From: Tricholoma matsutake
Taxonomy: Eukaryota > Basidiomycota > Agaricomycetes > Agaricales > Tricholomataceae
Direction: 5' to 3'
DNA: 64,000 bases
Assembly (NCBI GenBank): GCA_026075535.2
Contig: AP026538.1
Location: 3,472,001 to 3,536,000 of the forward strand
Shown: piece by piece, positions 54,903 to 64,000 of the stretch
Layout of the letters: every line of letters begins with the position of its first letter
Position numbering within the stretch: the stretch's first letter is position 1
Notes under the pieces: generated by a model
Database searches by the model: none
Seen by the model: the letters and a program-made list of their open reading frames with translations, nothing else
What the model was told of the DNA's origin: nothing
Translations under genes and position numbers: made by a program

Positions 54903-56233
54903 ATGGCCGCAAACGTTGATCTCTGGATGCAACTCAATGATGTATATCATCACGCACTATCTATTCCTGTCAACACTTCTCAGTACATCCTCTGACCTGG
55001 CTGTGTTACCTTGGTTTTACGATCCATGGCAATGAAGGCCACATTTCTGCCTCACCTGATGGCCCAGAGGTTAGCTACTTTGAGCATGATAATATCCAGG
55101 GTGTTTATTATTATATAGTGCAAGGTGAGTCATACTTCAGCGTGCCAGCAGCTGTCGTTCACCTTTAATGTTAGAGGCGTGTTTGCTTGACCCTGATTTG
55201 ATGGACATGAGAACCTCAGACACATCAGCAATCAGCACAAGCCAGGGCAAATTTAGGGAGGATGTGACTGCATGCAATGGAACCTGTGTGATGACTGGTA
55301 CAGGAGAAGGATTTCAGGTGTGTCATATCATTCCTCATGCTAAAGGACATCAGGTGTGTTCTGAATATCTCTTTAATTGTACAGAGCCCTCATTCCAGGC
55401 CAAGTACATGATCAATCTCGCCAAACACAGGCATGAAGCATTCAATCCACCCTTGAATGACATCAACGATATACGTAACGGAATCCTGCTTGCCTTACAG
55501 CTCCACGATGCATTTGGGGCCTCTCGAGTCGCTTTTTTGCAGGTCAGTTTGTAAACCTAATTGTCTTTCATGCAATAGAATTAGTTCATAGACCCCCAAT
55601 TTTGCGATGACTGTCAATGACATGGACCTCGTTATGCAACCCAGTGCCGCGCAAGTCGGTTTCATCATGCAACCATCAATTGCAGATAAGCGCCTCACGT
55701 TTCAGCACTTTAACACCCACGATATTATTGTCCAGATGATGGCACCTCACAACTTGGATGCGAGGTGATCTGTCACCGATGAGTGGCCACCACCCCTGAT
55801 CTTTGACGTTGCCTATGGTTGTGCTGCCCTCAAAACGTGGGGAGTGGCTGCATTCACAGTCCTTGCCCGGAATCACACCGAGGATATATACTATGACAAT
55901 GGATGTAATGATGACAATCATGGTGGTGGCGGTGGTTGTGGTCATGGTCATGGTCGTGGTTATGGCAATCATGGTGGCCATGGCAGGGGTGATGGGAAGC
56001 CAGACAATGTTTGTTCCCAGCAGAAGCGTGATCGCGATGCACGGGCTGCTAACAGGCAAACGAAGTTTGGTCGGCAAGCAAGCAACATCACAGGCTCTCA
56101 GTCCCCTGATTTTGCTGACATGATCTTGGGATTATGGATGCAAAATGCGAGGAAGGGCCTGCATAAAGCACATGCAATGAAGGTGGACAGGACCCGGGAG
56201 AAAGTCCAAACGTGGCTTGAATCTGCAGAGTAG
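54903..56233 (+). pseudogene. HNH-nuclease-domain protein with Gly/His-rich segment
   Basis: The start ATG at 54903 gives MAANVDLWMQLNDVYHHALS; a one-base shift at about 54980 is needed to continue with HPLTWLCYLGF and HGNEGHISASPDGPEVSYFE. The intron 55125-55174 (50 nt) joins in phase to ACLLDPDLMDMRTSD. The HNH_2-type core reads ACNGTCVMTGTGEGFQVCHI, IPHAKGHQ, and INDIRNGILLALQLHDAFG. The intron 55543-55591 leads to TPNFAMTVNDMDLVM, LTFQHFNTHDIIV, a TGA at 55766-55768 (DAR-stop-SVTDEW), and a Gly/His/Arg-rich stretch (55905-55990). Natural stop TAG 56231-56233. Such HNH proteins are numerous in mushrooms and their targets are unknown. One shift and one stop argue for recent loss, or for a sequence error at the shift. 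Confidence 0.7.
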
Positions 56234-56279
56234 TCCACCACCATGCCGACGCCCTCACCACCGGACAACAAAGACATGT

Positions 56280-56330
56280 GGGGTCACCAAGACCCTGCCC
56301 CCCTTCCTCGCGCATCTTGTACGGGGGAGG
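56280..56330 (+). repeat. C/G hairpin after the HNH gene
   Basis: CCCCCCTTCCTCGCGCATCT followed by TGTACGGGGGAGG can pair as a stem with a short loop; it is the same type as the C/G hairpins at 32592, 37549-37757 and 39203-39372. It lies 55 bases after the stop codon. Confidence 0.4.
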
Positions 56331-56447
56331 TTTGTTTGTAGCTAGTTGTCTTTTTGTAGATATAATTGTGTAACTTAGTTTAATACATGCAATATATTTT
56401 GAATTTGGCAATTTACTCCTGAACTTAGGAACTCGAAAGAAGAAATG

Positions 56448-56791
56448 TGTAACTAGCCAGTAGCGACACTGGTGAGTGATTAGATCAAGACATCAAGTTC
56501 ACATGGTGTAACAATCCTAAAGCAAAACTTACTCATTAGCACCATGATCCAGAAATGCATGTCTGAAAGCCTGTCTTTGAGGAGAAGACAGAAAACACTA
56601 GAAAAGGAGAAAGGATGGAATATTACAACTCACTTCTCAATCACACAGAGTGACAAGACACAGTGTAATATTCCTGAGAGAGTAAAGTAATTGACTAGTT
56701 GTAGACGAGATGGTAAAAAGGTAAAAGGAAAGATGGGTTCTTTATCGATAACAAACAAGTCGCCAATGTGATGATGTAAGCCATGCTTACA
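56448..56791 (-). repeat. Probable gypsy C 3' LTR
   Basis: On the minus strand it begins TGTAAGCATGGCTTACA right after the purine tract AAAGAGTGGGAGGG and can end at AGTTACA (56448). Only one LTR is present, so the inner end is a guess from the TGTAA/TTACA symmetry. Confidence 0.4.
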
Positions 56792-56966
56792 CCCTCCCAC
56801 TCTTTAAAAAAGAAAGGGGGTGTTCATGTCTGTAAGTATGCGCATCTGTAAGCTATCCAGCAATAATCCAAAGGAAAAGAAAAAAAATCAATAAAACAAA
56901 CAATCACATCATGAACCTTCACGACAGGTGCATCAAAAACCCAGTGGGAAAAGCTACTGTGTGACC

Positions 56967-59375
56967 CTAAACCCTACATTGCAACCAGTTATCCAGTGCT
57001 TCGCAATCGTCCAAGTCACAGTGTGGCATCCATTGGTCATGGTCAGGTGGGTAGCCAACCCAGCGCACAAGATATTGCATCCCATGCCCTCTTCTCCGTT
57101 CATCCACAATCTTCTCAATCATGTGTTCTTCGACCCCATCCAAGGTGACCACTGGCCCAGGCATCGGATGTTCACGTGAAGGAAAAAGGACTACATCATT
57201 CCCATGGAACCATTTCAGGAGCAAAGCATGAAAGGTGGGGCAAATGTCTGGGGAGTTAGGGAGGTCTAGAGTATAAACAGAAGAGTCAGGGAATGCTTTT
57301 GTAACGGTATGTGGGCCATCAAATCTAGGGAAAAACTTAGCGACATGGTTCTTGTCTCCTGCCTTGTATTCTCGCTGGCGGTGTAGTGTTGCCAACATGA
57401 CCCTGTCACCGACATTGAACACATCTTCAACCTTTCACTTCTTGTTAGCATGGAAAGCCTGTGTGATTTTGCTGGTCAAGATCACGTCCTTTGCTTCTCA
57501 TTCATCCTGAAGTATTCGCTCACAGATAGCTTGAGCTTGGCAGTCCTCAAGGGGGGGTCTCGTTATGGACAAGGGGATCAAAGGTGGCAAGATGCATGGG
57601 CTCTGACCCATGCGCAGTTGAAACCCCAAAAATCCTGTAGAAGCATTCACAGTGTTCATGATATTGGTATGGATGAGCGGCAGAGCGCAAGCCCAGCCTT
57701 TCTGATTGCATTCAACATGGAAACAGATACATTGGTTGAGAATCTTGTTGGTGCACTCACTGGAACCATCCGTTTGTGGGTGGTATGCTGTGGACAACTT
57801 CAAGTGTACTCCAGTCAATGCATGGAGTGCCTTCCAGAACTTTGATACAAACAGTTTATCATGGTTGGATATGAGTTTGAGTGGCAGGCCATTTTCACAG
57901 TACCACTCATTGAAAAAAATTGTCGCCAATTTCTGGGCCGTGATGTCTGTCCGTGTGGGGATCAGCCATACATCAGAGCCCAAGCGGTCAGTGATAGTCA
58001 AGATGCAATTAAACCCATGATCCTCAGGGAGAGGGCCCATGAAGTTGAGGCACACAGAGTCACCATGTCCATCAGGAATTGGGAGAGGGTGAAGTGGGCC
58101 TACTGCCTTTGCGGTTGGGCTCTTGTTTCATTGGCAAGGCACACAGCCAGGGACATAGGCATTCTTGAGGTCACACCGCATGTTGGGCCAATAATAGCAG
58201 TTACAGATAGCGGCATATGATTTATCTGCACTGAAATGTCCCAGAGCGTCATGTGCAAGACAGAACAGGTCCTCTCGGACAGTCCCATAGCGTGGTATTA
58301 TCAGTTGATCCCCAATGTACCACAGGTTATTGACAAATTTGATTCCTGGGATGCTAGCATCAACAGTTTTTTGCAAAAATCATCATGCTCATATCCAGTA
58401 GAGATATCTCGTAGGAAAGACCCGTCTGCTGAGATTGTTAAAACAGCATTCACAGTGCAATGTCTGAGCCAGTTATCCCAGCAAACAGGAGGGTCAGAGA
58501 CTTCAACGTCAGAACAAGTATCTGAGTCAGGCATATTGCTTGGTAATCATGACAGGGCATCAGCTACAGTGTTGTCCTCACCATGGATGTACCTGATCAT
58601 CATGTCAAATTGGGATAGATGTTCCATCCAGCATGCCTGACGACATGAAAGATCTTTCTGCATATCAAAGTTCTCTAGTGTGCAATGGTCTGTGTAGACA
58701 AGAATCTCTGTCCCCAGCAGGTCAGATCTCCATTTCTTGAGAGTGCAGACGATAGCCAGCATAGTTCTTTTGTGCATCTTTGAGCTGCATAGAATCAAAA
58801 GCCACAGGTCAAGCTGTTTCCCAGGTACGACCCCTGCTCAGTACAGCACCAGTCCGTAGATCACTCGCATTGCATGTTACAAAATTTTTATTGTCACCAG
58901 GGTTTGTATGACCAATCACAGTCAGGCATTCTCAACTGATGACAAGGGCTTTGATAGCATCAAAAGCATTTTGGTGATGAGTATCTCACGCAGGGAACTG
59001 TTTTTCACATTCTTTCATAGTAAGGGGAGTGAGGACCAATGTGTGATCAGCAAGTTTCAGCAGGAATGCAGCAATATATCAGACAAGGCCCAGAAAACTG
59101 CGGACATCTGTGGCCAATTTAGGAGTAGGCCACCTGAGGATTTTGTTCACCTTTGAGGAGAGCCTCAATACCGTCATGCGAGATGCGGTGTCCAAGAAAT
59201 TCCAGTTCAGTAAGAAAGAACTGGGATTTTTTGGAATTGCAGTATAGGCAAGCCTTGCGCAGTGCATTCATAATTAATTTGATATGCTGTATGTGTTCCT
59301 CAACTGAGTCAGACCAAATGATAATGTCGTCAAGGTATATGTGATAAAAATGTGCCAGAAATGGCACAGTGAGAC
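56967..59375 (-). pseudogene. pol: Gypsy C Pol, 5'-truncated
   Basis: Minus strand: RT from its active site onwards (FYHIYLDDIIIWSDSVEEHI, 59340), LGHRISHDGIEALL, RNase H (KKWRSDLLGTEILVYTDHC; FDMMIRYIHGEDNTVADALS), integrase zinc region (AHDALGHFSADKSY), core (MCLNFMGPLPEDHGF; LSTAYHPQTDGSSECTNKIL), then DRVMLATLHRQREYKAGDKN and a chromodomain (MQYLVRWVGYPPDHDQWMPH, about 57060). Sequence before the RT active site and Gag are missing; similarity stops at about 59375. Stops and frame changes occur near 57500, 58128, 58540 and 58800-59100. It is a different lineage from elements A and B. Confidence 0.82.
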
Positions 59376-60006
59376 CATCAGATGTGGAAAATCATCCAGT
59401 ATTTCAGCCACTGAGGTGAAGAAATTGGATAGAAAGTAATCCATTTAGGGTAGAATTTTTGTCCTTTATGGCTATTGAAAAAGAATAAAAATCATCTGGT
59501 TTTCAGAGAAAAACACCACCTAAAAGTTGTAAAAATTCTCCCTCAGAACGGATGAGTTAAGAGGTTGAAAACACCTTGAAATTTGTCCATATTCATACCC
59601 CGTCGAATTTGTCCCTGGGGATGACTTCCATCTTTTTAATGGAGTAACTAACTACATTTCAAGTAGCTGGATTTTGCCCTTTTTTTGTGAGATTTTCAGA
59701 GGGTCAGGAAAGTGGTTATCCATCCACTTTGCAGGGCTATCTCATCATGCCATAGCGACAAGTTTTCATGCTGTCAATGAAGTATTTTCATAACTTGCCA
59801 ACTGAAACTATTCATACATCTAACAATGAGTTTTCACAACAGTGGAGTGAAAATTATTCAAACACTTAGGGGCAATTCTTGTGACAGTAACCATTAAAAA
59901 TTAGAGTTGAATTACATCCAGTTTAATACAGGAAATGTCACCTTTAATGACAAAAATTCAACATCTTGCAAATCAGAAAATACCCACTCATATGCAACAA
60001 AAATAC
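59376..60006. other. Spacer, no feature
   Basis: AT-rich DNA with no recognisable frame. It marks the break where gypsy C is truncated, and ends at the 3' end of the next gene. Confidence 0.3.
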
Positions 60007-61093
60007 TTAGGCATCCTCCTCATTATTGCCTTTGAATTCCCCATTTCCAGCTTCAGCCTCATCATCCTCCATGTCACTTTTGAATTCCCCATTTTCAGCT
60101 TCAAGCTCATCATCCTCAATGCGCCTTCAAATTCTTCATTTCCAGCTTCAGCCTCGTCATCACCCATGTCACCATTTAGAGACTCCTCATGACCATTGCT
60201 CCCTGCATTGTTTGCATTACCAAGTTCTTGGAAATATCCCTGTTTACGTGTGTAAGCGCGCTTGTTCTTGAGACTAGACTTGATGAATTCTTCAATTGCC
60301 CACCCATGTGGGAATCACTTGAAATACTCATGGCATTCTCGAGCCTAGGGGATCTAGGTGAAAGGGAATTTATGCAAGATTGGCAATCAACAACATACCA
60401 CCCTGATGACCTGGGCAATAAGGTGCTTGGGTTGGCAGTGCCATTTAATCCTATAGTCAAGCCCAGCCTTGTTGACTGCATCTTGAACACAGTGCTGCAA
60501 ATTCTCAGATAAGAATGAGTGTAAAAAAAGAAAGTAACTCACTCGAAGAGCACCATATAACTTGTCATCATCTGCAAGGCCCATTTTAGCCCAAAGGTTG
60601 AATCTGTCACCAGCAGAGCCCTTCTCTGGCCACGGTATCATTGGACTGACATTTTCTTTCATGGCATTGGCCTTACGCAAGGCCACATTCTCAGCTAAAA
60701 GGGTCAACATGGTATATCACAGAGGAGAGCAATGGGACTCACCTGTAAGTTGTTTGATCTTGGTGGCAAAGACTTCTTCATTTGATTTTGCACCTATTGA
60801 AGTGAAGCAATAAGGAAAAGTCTCAACGGAAATAAAATACTCACTTTGGGAACTTTGCTTCTCAAGCAGCTCCTTCTTCACTGTCTTGCTAATGGCAGTG
60901 TTGCCTCGCTTATTTGACTTCGCCTCTATTCAAGTGAAGTAATAAATAAGGGCCTCAATGGAAACAAAATACAATACTAACTTCTAGCACTGGGCTTCCT
61001 GATCAAATTCTCTTTTGTTTTCTGGCCGCTAGTGGTCAACGCTAACTTTGCCTTCGCAATTTGTTTGGATTTTGCTGTTGAAGCTTTAGCCAT
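60007..61093 (-). pseudogene. Six-exon basidiomycete family gene with acidic tail
   Basis: Start ATG 61091-61093: MAKASTAKSKQIAKAKLALT, a basic N-terminus. Introns by GT/AG: 60926-60981, 60794-60846, 60695-60742, 60495-60542 and 60345-60398 (48-56 nt). Exon 4 carries the family block IPWPEKGSAGDRFNLWAKMG, exon 5 LDYRIKWHCQPKHLIAQVIR, exon 6 ARECHEYFK-stop-FPHGW AIEEFIKSSLKNKRAYTRKQ and an acidic tail made of a 16-18-residue repeat (DDEAEAGNEEFEG). The TGA in exon 6 stands for Arg of the family's KRF. By my count exon 2 does not keep phase, and the tail has a one-base shift. I know the family only as an uncharacterised multi-copy mushroom protein. Confidence 0.6.
60020..60175 (-). repeat. In-gene tandem repeat, about 54 bases, three units
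   Basis: Three units containing GAATTCCCCATTTCCAGCTT or close variants and GCCTCATCATC encode the acidic tail of the gene above. Spacing is about 50-55 bases; one unit boundary carries the frame shift. Confidence 0.6.
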
Positions 61094-61099
61094 GACAGT

Positions 61100-62806
61100 A
61101 GGTTGAAGAGATACAATATTTCCTGTCCTTATATACCCAAGGAAAGGATGCTCCACATCCAAGACGCCAGGAAAGGCCCAATGTTCATAAGGAAAGGTCC
61201 ACAAAATCAATACTGTAAGGGTTGAGTTTAGCTTGAAATGGAGAGGAATGGCAACCGCACACTGTTCTAGAGCCGGATCTTGGGATGTTGCTAGGGACGC
61301 CAGCAAAATGGAAGAGTTGCAAAATTGAGAGCTTCAAGTAAGACATTGTCTTGATAAATTTACCCTGCCCTATCATAAATTAACACATTCAGCGGAAGGA
61401 GCTTAATATAGAGGTACACAGCAACCTACTGTCGCCTAGCATTGACCAGATCTTGCATCAAATGTCAGGTAACGTATGAAGCACAACCAATAGCAGAAAT
61501 GTTATAAATCCATTGGGCGGTGAGTGAGAAATTTAAACCCACAATCCACCATGATGATTCTGAGCTTCCCTTCCTCTCATAATCTCACCGCCAGTACCAT
61601 TTGCAACCGCATTGTGTATGACATTGACAACATAAGTGAAGGCAACATTAATGGCAGAGAAAGTGTGACTGAACCTGACACAAACCACATGGCGACAAAC
61701 AGTCAGATTGTGGGCCAGAGAATCAACTTGGGCTGCCAGAAAATCAGTATTGGGGTGTTCAGTTTTCAGATTTTGATGATAGCAAAGAATTTAACAAACA
61801 AGGTGAGTTCCTGTTTAGCTGCAGAGATGGTTTAGGTTGATGATTCAACATAGGCAATGTCAAGTATGCAAACTCTGGTGTACAGGTGGATCCAGTTGCC
61901 AACAGCAGCGGAAGCAAGATAGCTGTTGATTTCTTTCCCAAATCAGAAGAAACAGTGAGTAAGCTCTATTTGCTTACTTTCTTAGGCTTGAAATGGCTTT
62001 GAGGGCAATATTTCTATTAGGATCCACATAGGGGGTGGCCATCACAGTGGCCCAGTCTTCAACTTCAATTTCCAATCAAGTAAACAGGGAAGAGAGCGAG
62101 AGGATGCAGGAGAGGGGCCGATGCCTGATTGCATGCGAGAGAAGTGACAAAGATGAAGCACGTAGACAGTATGAGATACTAAACTGGTGGTGAGAGATAC
62201 TGAATAAATTTGCTTGATCTGACTCCTTGCCATTTTGGTGAACTTGTCATCCAAAAATTAGATGTGTGGTATTAAGAAAACATGAAGACCGACATACCTT
62301 ACAGTAGATAGTGTTGCCACAGCTTTGGCTCCAACCTGTAGCTGCCATCAGCTTGCGACAAGTCAAAACCAAACCTTACCAACCACTCTAGCTTGAGAGC
62401 TGGTTCACCGATATTCAAATATATTTATAGGAATTATATACATTATAAATGAAATTAAATCTATTTTGCATGGATTTTGTGGGCCTGCTCATGAAGGGCA
62501 TGCTAAAGTCTGAGGTTGCCTTTAGTGCAGTTTAACCTAGCAACTGTGAAGGGAGACTCAGATAGACTGAACAGCTGGAGTCCAGAGTGAGCAACTAGTT
62601 ATTATATGAGACAATAAGGAGTACAGTACCTGGAGTCCAGAGTGAGCAACTGAAGAGTGCAAAACTCTGGACTCTGCAGTCTACATACTGTGAAACAAAC
62701 AGTGGTAAACACAAGGTGGAAACTACTCTAAGTGCCCATGAGTGTAACTACAAGTGATAGGACATGGAATAGAAGTAGGATAGAAGTAAAATAGAGAGAT
62801 GGTGAA
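61100..62806. other. Mostly unassigned sequence
   Basis: No family recognised. The word CTGGAGTCCAGAGTGAGCAA occurs twice (62576 and 62634), followed by its near-inverse CTCTGGACTC at 62664, so a small inverted-repeat structure may be present. Small frames at 61524-61835 and 62042-62254 have no support. Confidence 0.3.
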
Positions 62807-64000
62807 TCATACATTTAACAGGGCAGCCATTAAATGTTTGTTGCACTTTTTATCATTGTTCATCTCAATACCTTTGCAGAGATGATCCTCACCAAGCTCC
62901 AGCTGTTCTCCTGTGAGGCTGTCAGCAGCATTCTCCGTCCTCTTCACAACACCCAAGATAATGATTGTGGTTCCTTGATCATACCTGTGGTGAATTTGCC
63001 ACACATATTTGCCACAATGTTCACCTTTGATGACAACAAGTAATCCATTGTCGCAGGCTGGATGGGGATGCTTTGGGGAAACCCATGCCAGATCTACCAA
63101 TCGCAATGTCTTGTAGCTTGTATGTTGAATAATTAGTCGTTCGGCCACCAATTCAAGAGTTACAGCAGTCTCTTTGTTCTCAAAGCCCCCCACTGTTAGT
63201 TATTACTTTTAGCTGGACACCAAGTAGTCGTGAGTCTAAAAGTGGGTGTTGTGGCAAGGCTGGACAGATGCTAGAACTCGAAATGGCTGTTGCAGGAGTT
63301 GGGTTGGGGCTAGTCCTCAATGATGCCAGGGAATTCCAGGAAGGGGTTGACGGAGTGGGCATGGGAGTCTGGGATGAAGGATTCCAAGCAGGCGTCAATG
63401 AAGGAGACCAATCAGGCATGGGAGTCACATTGCCTGAGCTTGAGGAAGCAGAGCATTGAAGTATTTGGGTTTCTGTATGATCTTGTTCAAGAGGAATGAA
63501 GAGCTTGCTTTGTGGCTTCATGAAGTTGAATAGCTTACATCTGAACCTATAACAGTCATATATTCAGAAGGGACACATGGGAGATACCCCAATACACATA
63601 CTAGGGTTCTATGACATCGTCATAATCAAGGACCACCATTTTATATGGGCAGGAGGGATCTAAATGTGCGAGCTGCACTACAAGACGGAGACCACTTTTT
63701 GTCAGTTGCTTGCAAAGGACAGTTTTGATGATTCCTTGATAGCTCTTCATTGCATGTCCTGGCTTTGATACAAGTACAGTTGTCCCGATCCAGGGAATAG
63801 GGTCATTCCAGAGTCATTTTTCTGAGCCAGAGGATGACTGCGCATGTAAGAAAGGCGCAGTAGCGGCTTTCAAGCAATTGACGTGAACTTCAATGCTCTG
63901 AAAGCCAGCATTAGTTCAAGTGCTGACTGTTAAAAAATGGGCCAACCTTGACATTGCGAACCTCAGTAGCATCATCCGATCTATTTTCCATGGCTACATG
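62807..64000 (-). pseudogene. KOW/Spt5-like multi-copy family protein, incomplete
   Basis: The gene enters from beyond 64000 on the minus strand. Recognised parts: EVHVNCLKAATAPFLHAQ (about 63880), a KOW-type segment IPWIGTTVLVSKPGHAMKSY / QGIIKTVLCKQLTKSGLRLV (63810-63690), a Pro/Ser/Thr-rich linker (MPTPSTPSWNSLASL), HPLLDSRLLGVQLKVITNSG (63200), and the C-terminal domain KHPHPACDNGLLVVIKGEHC, IHHRYDQGTTIIILGVVKRT and DSLTGEQLELGEDHLC (62850-63080). Frame shifts near 63825 and 63190 and Arg-to-Cys/Trp changes show decay. The KOW fold suggests descent from Spt5-type elongation factors; these copies are numerous in mushrooms and their function is unknown. Confidence 0.65.

Overview
The window looks like a repeat-saturated piece of a basidiomycete (Agaricomycetes) nuclear genome. 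Evidence: introns of about 48-69 nt with GT...AG ends, several gene families that I know only as multi-copy families of mushroom-forming fungi (recognised from memory, no search run), and Ty3/gypsy and Ty1/copia elements of fungal type. No bacterial operon, CRISPR array or phage module is present.

Layout. 1-5.0 kb: half of a CACTA-type MITE and a decayed gypsy gag with LTR-like sequence. 5.0-7.85 kb: an internally deleted copy of a large basidiomycete protein ending in a PHD-like zinc finger. 8.05-12.6 kb: a foldback element, then two convergent decayed genes (a multi-copy family protein on + and a Tc1-like transposase on -) enclosed by an inverted repeat; the transposase is split by a 0.6-kb dispersed repeat. 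12.9-16.6 kb: low-complexity hairpin-rich DNA. 17.96-19.5 kb: a Tc1/mariner MITE and the 3' end of a copia element. 19.6-27.07 kb: an old full-length gypsy element (A) with a 1.7-kb TIR element inside its integrase. 27.4-49.09 kb: one cytochrome P450 gene on the minus strand, broken into four pieces by a hAT MITE, the 0.6-kb repeat, a CACTA MITE, hairpin-array DNA, an 8.2-kb copia element (itself carrying a second hAT MITE and a 2.9-kb TIR element with a third element inside), a TA-flanked MITE and a nearly new 6.05-kb gypsy element (B). 49.97-53.9 kb: a BCAS3/WD40-like pseudogene. 54.9-56.23 kb: an HNH-nuclease-domain gene. 56.45-59.4 kb: a truncated gypsy element (C). 60.0-61.1 kb: a six-exon family gene. 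62.8-64 kb: a KOW-domain family pseudogene running off the end.

Two themes stand out. First, nonsense codons in unrelated genes are mostly TGA where a paralogue in this window, or the family as I know it, has Arg. This fits CGA to TGA, i.e. C-to-T at CpG. It affects even gypsy B, whose LTRs differ at one base. Second, a group of non-autonomous elements shares one plan: terminal inverted repeats, short subterminal tandem repeats different in each element, tRNA-like Pol III boxes, low-complexity filler, and perfect hairpins placed just before intron-like tracts. These composite elements are the best candidate for something undescribed.
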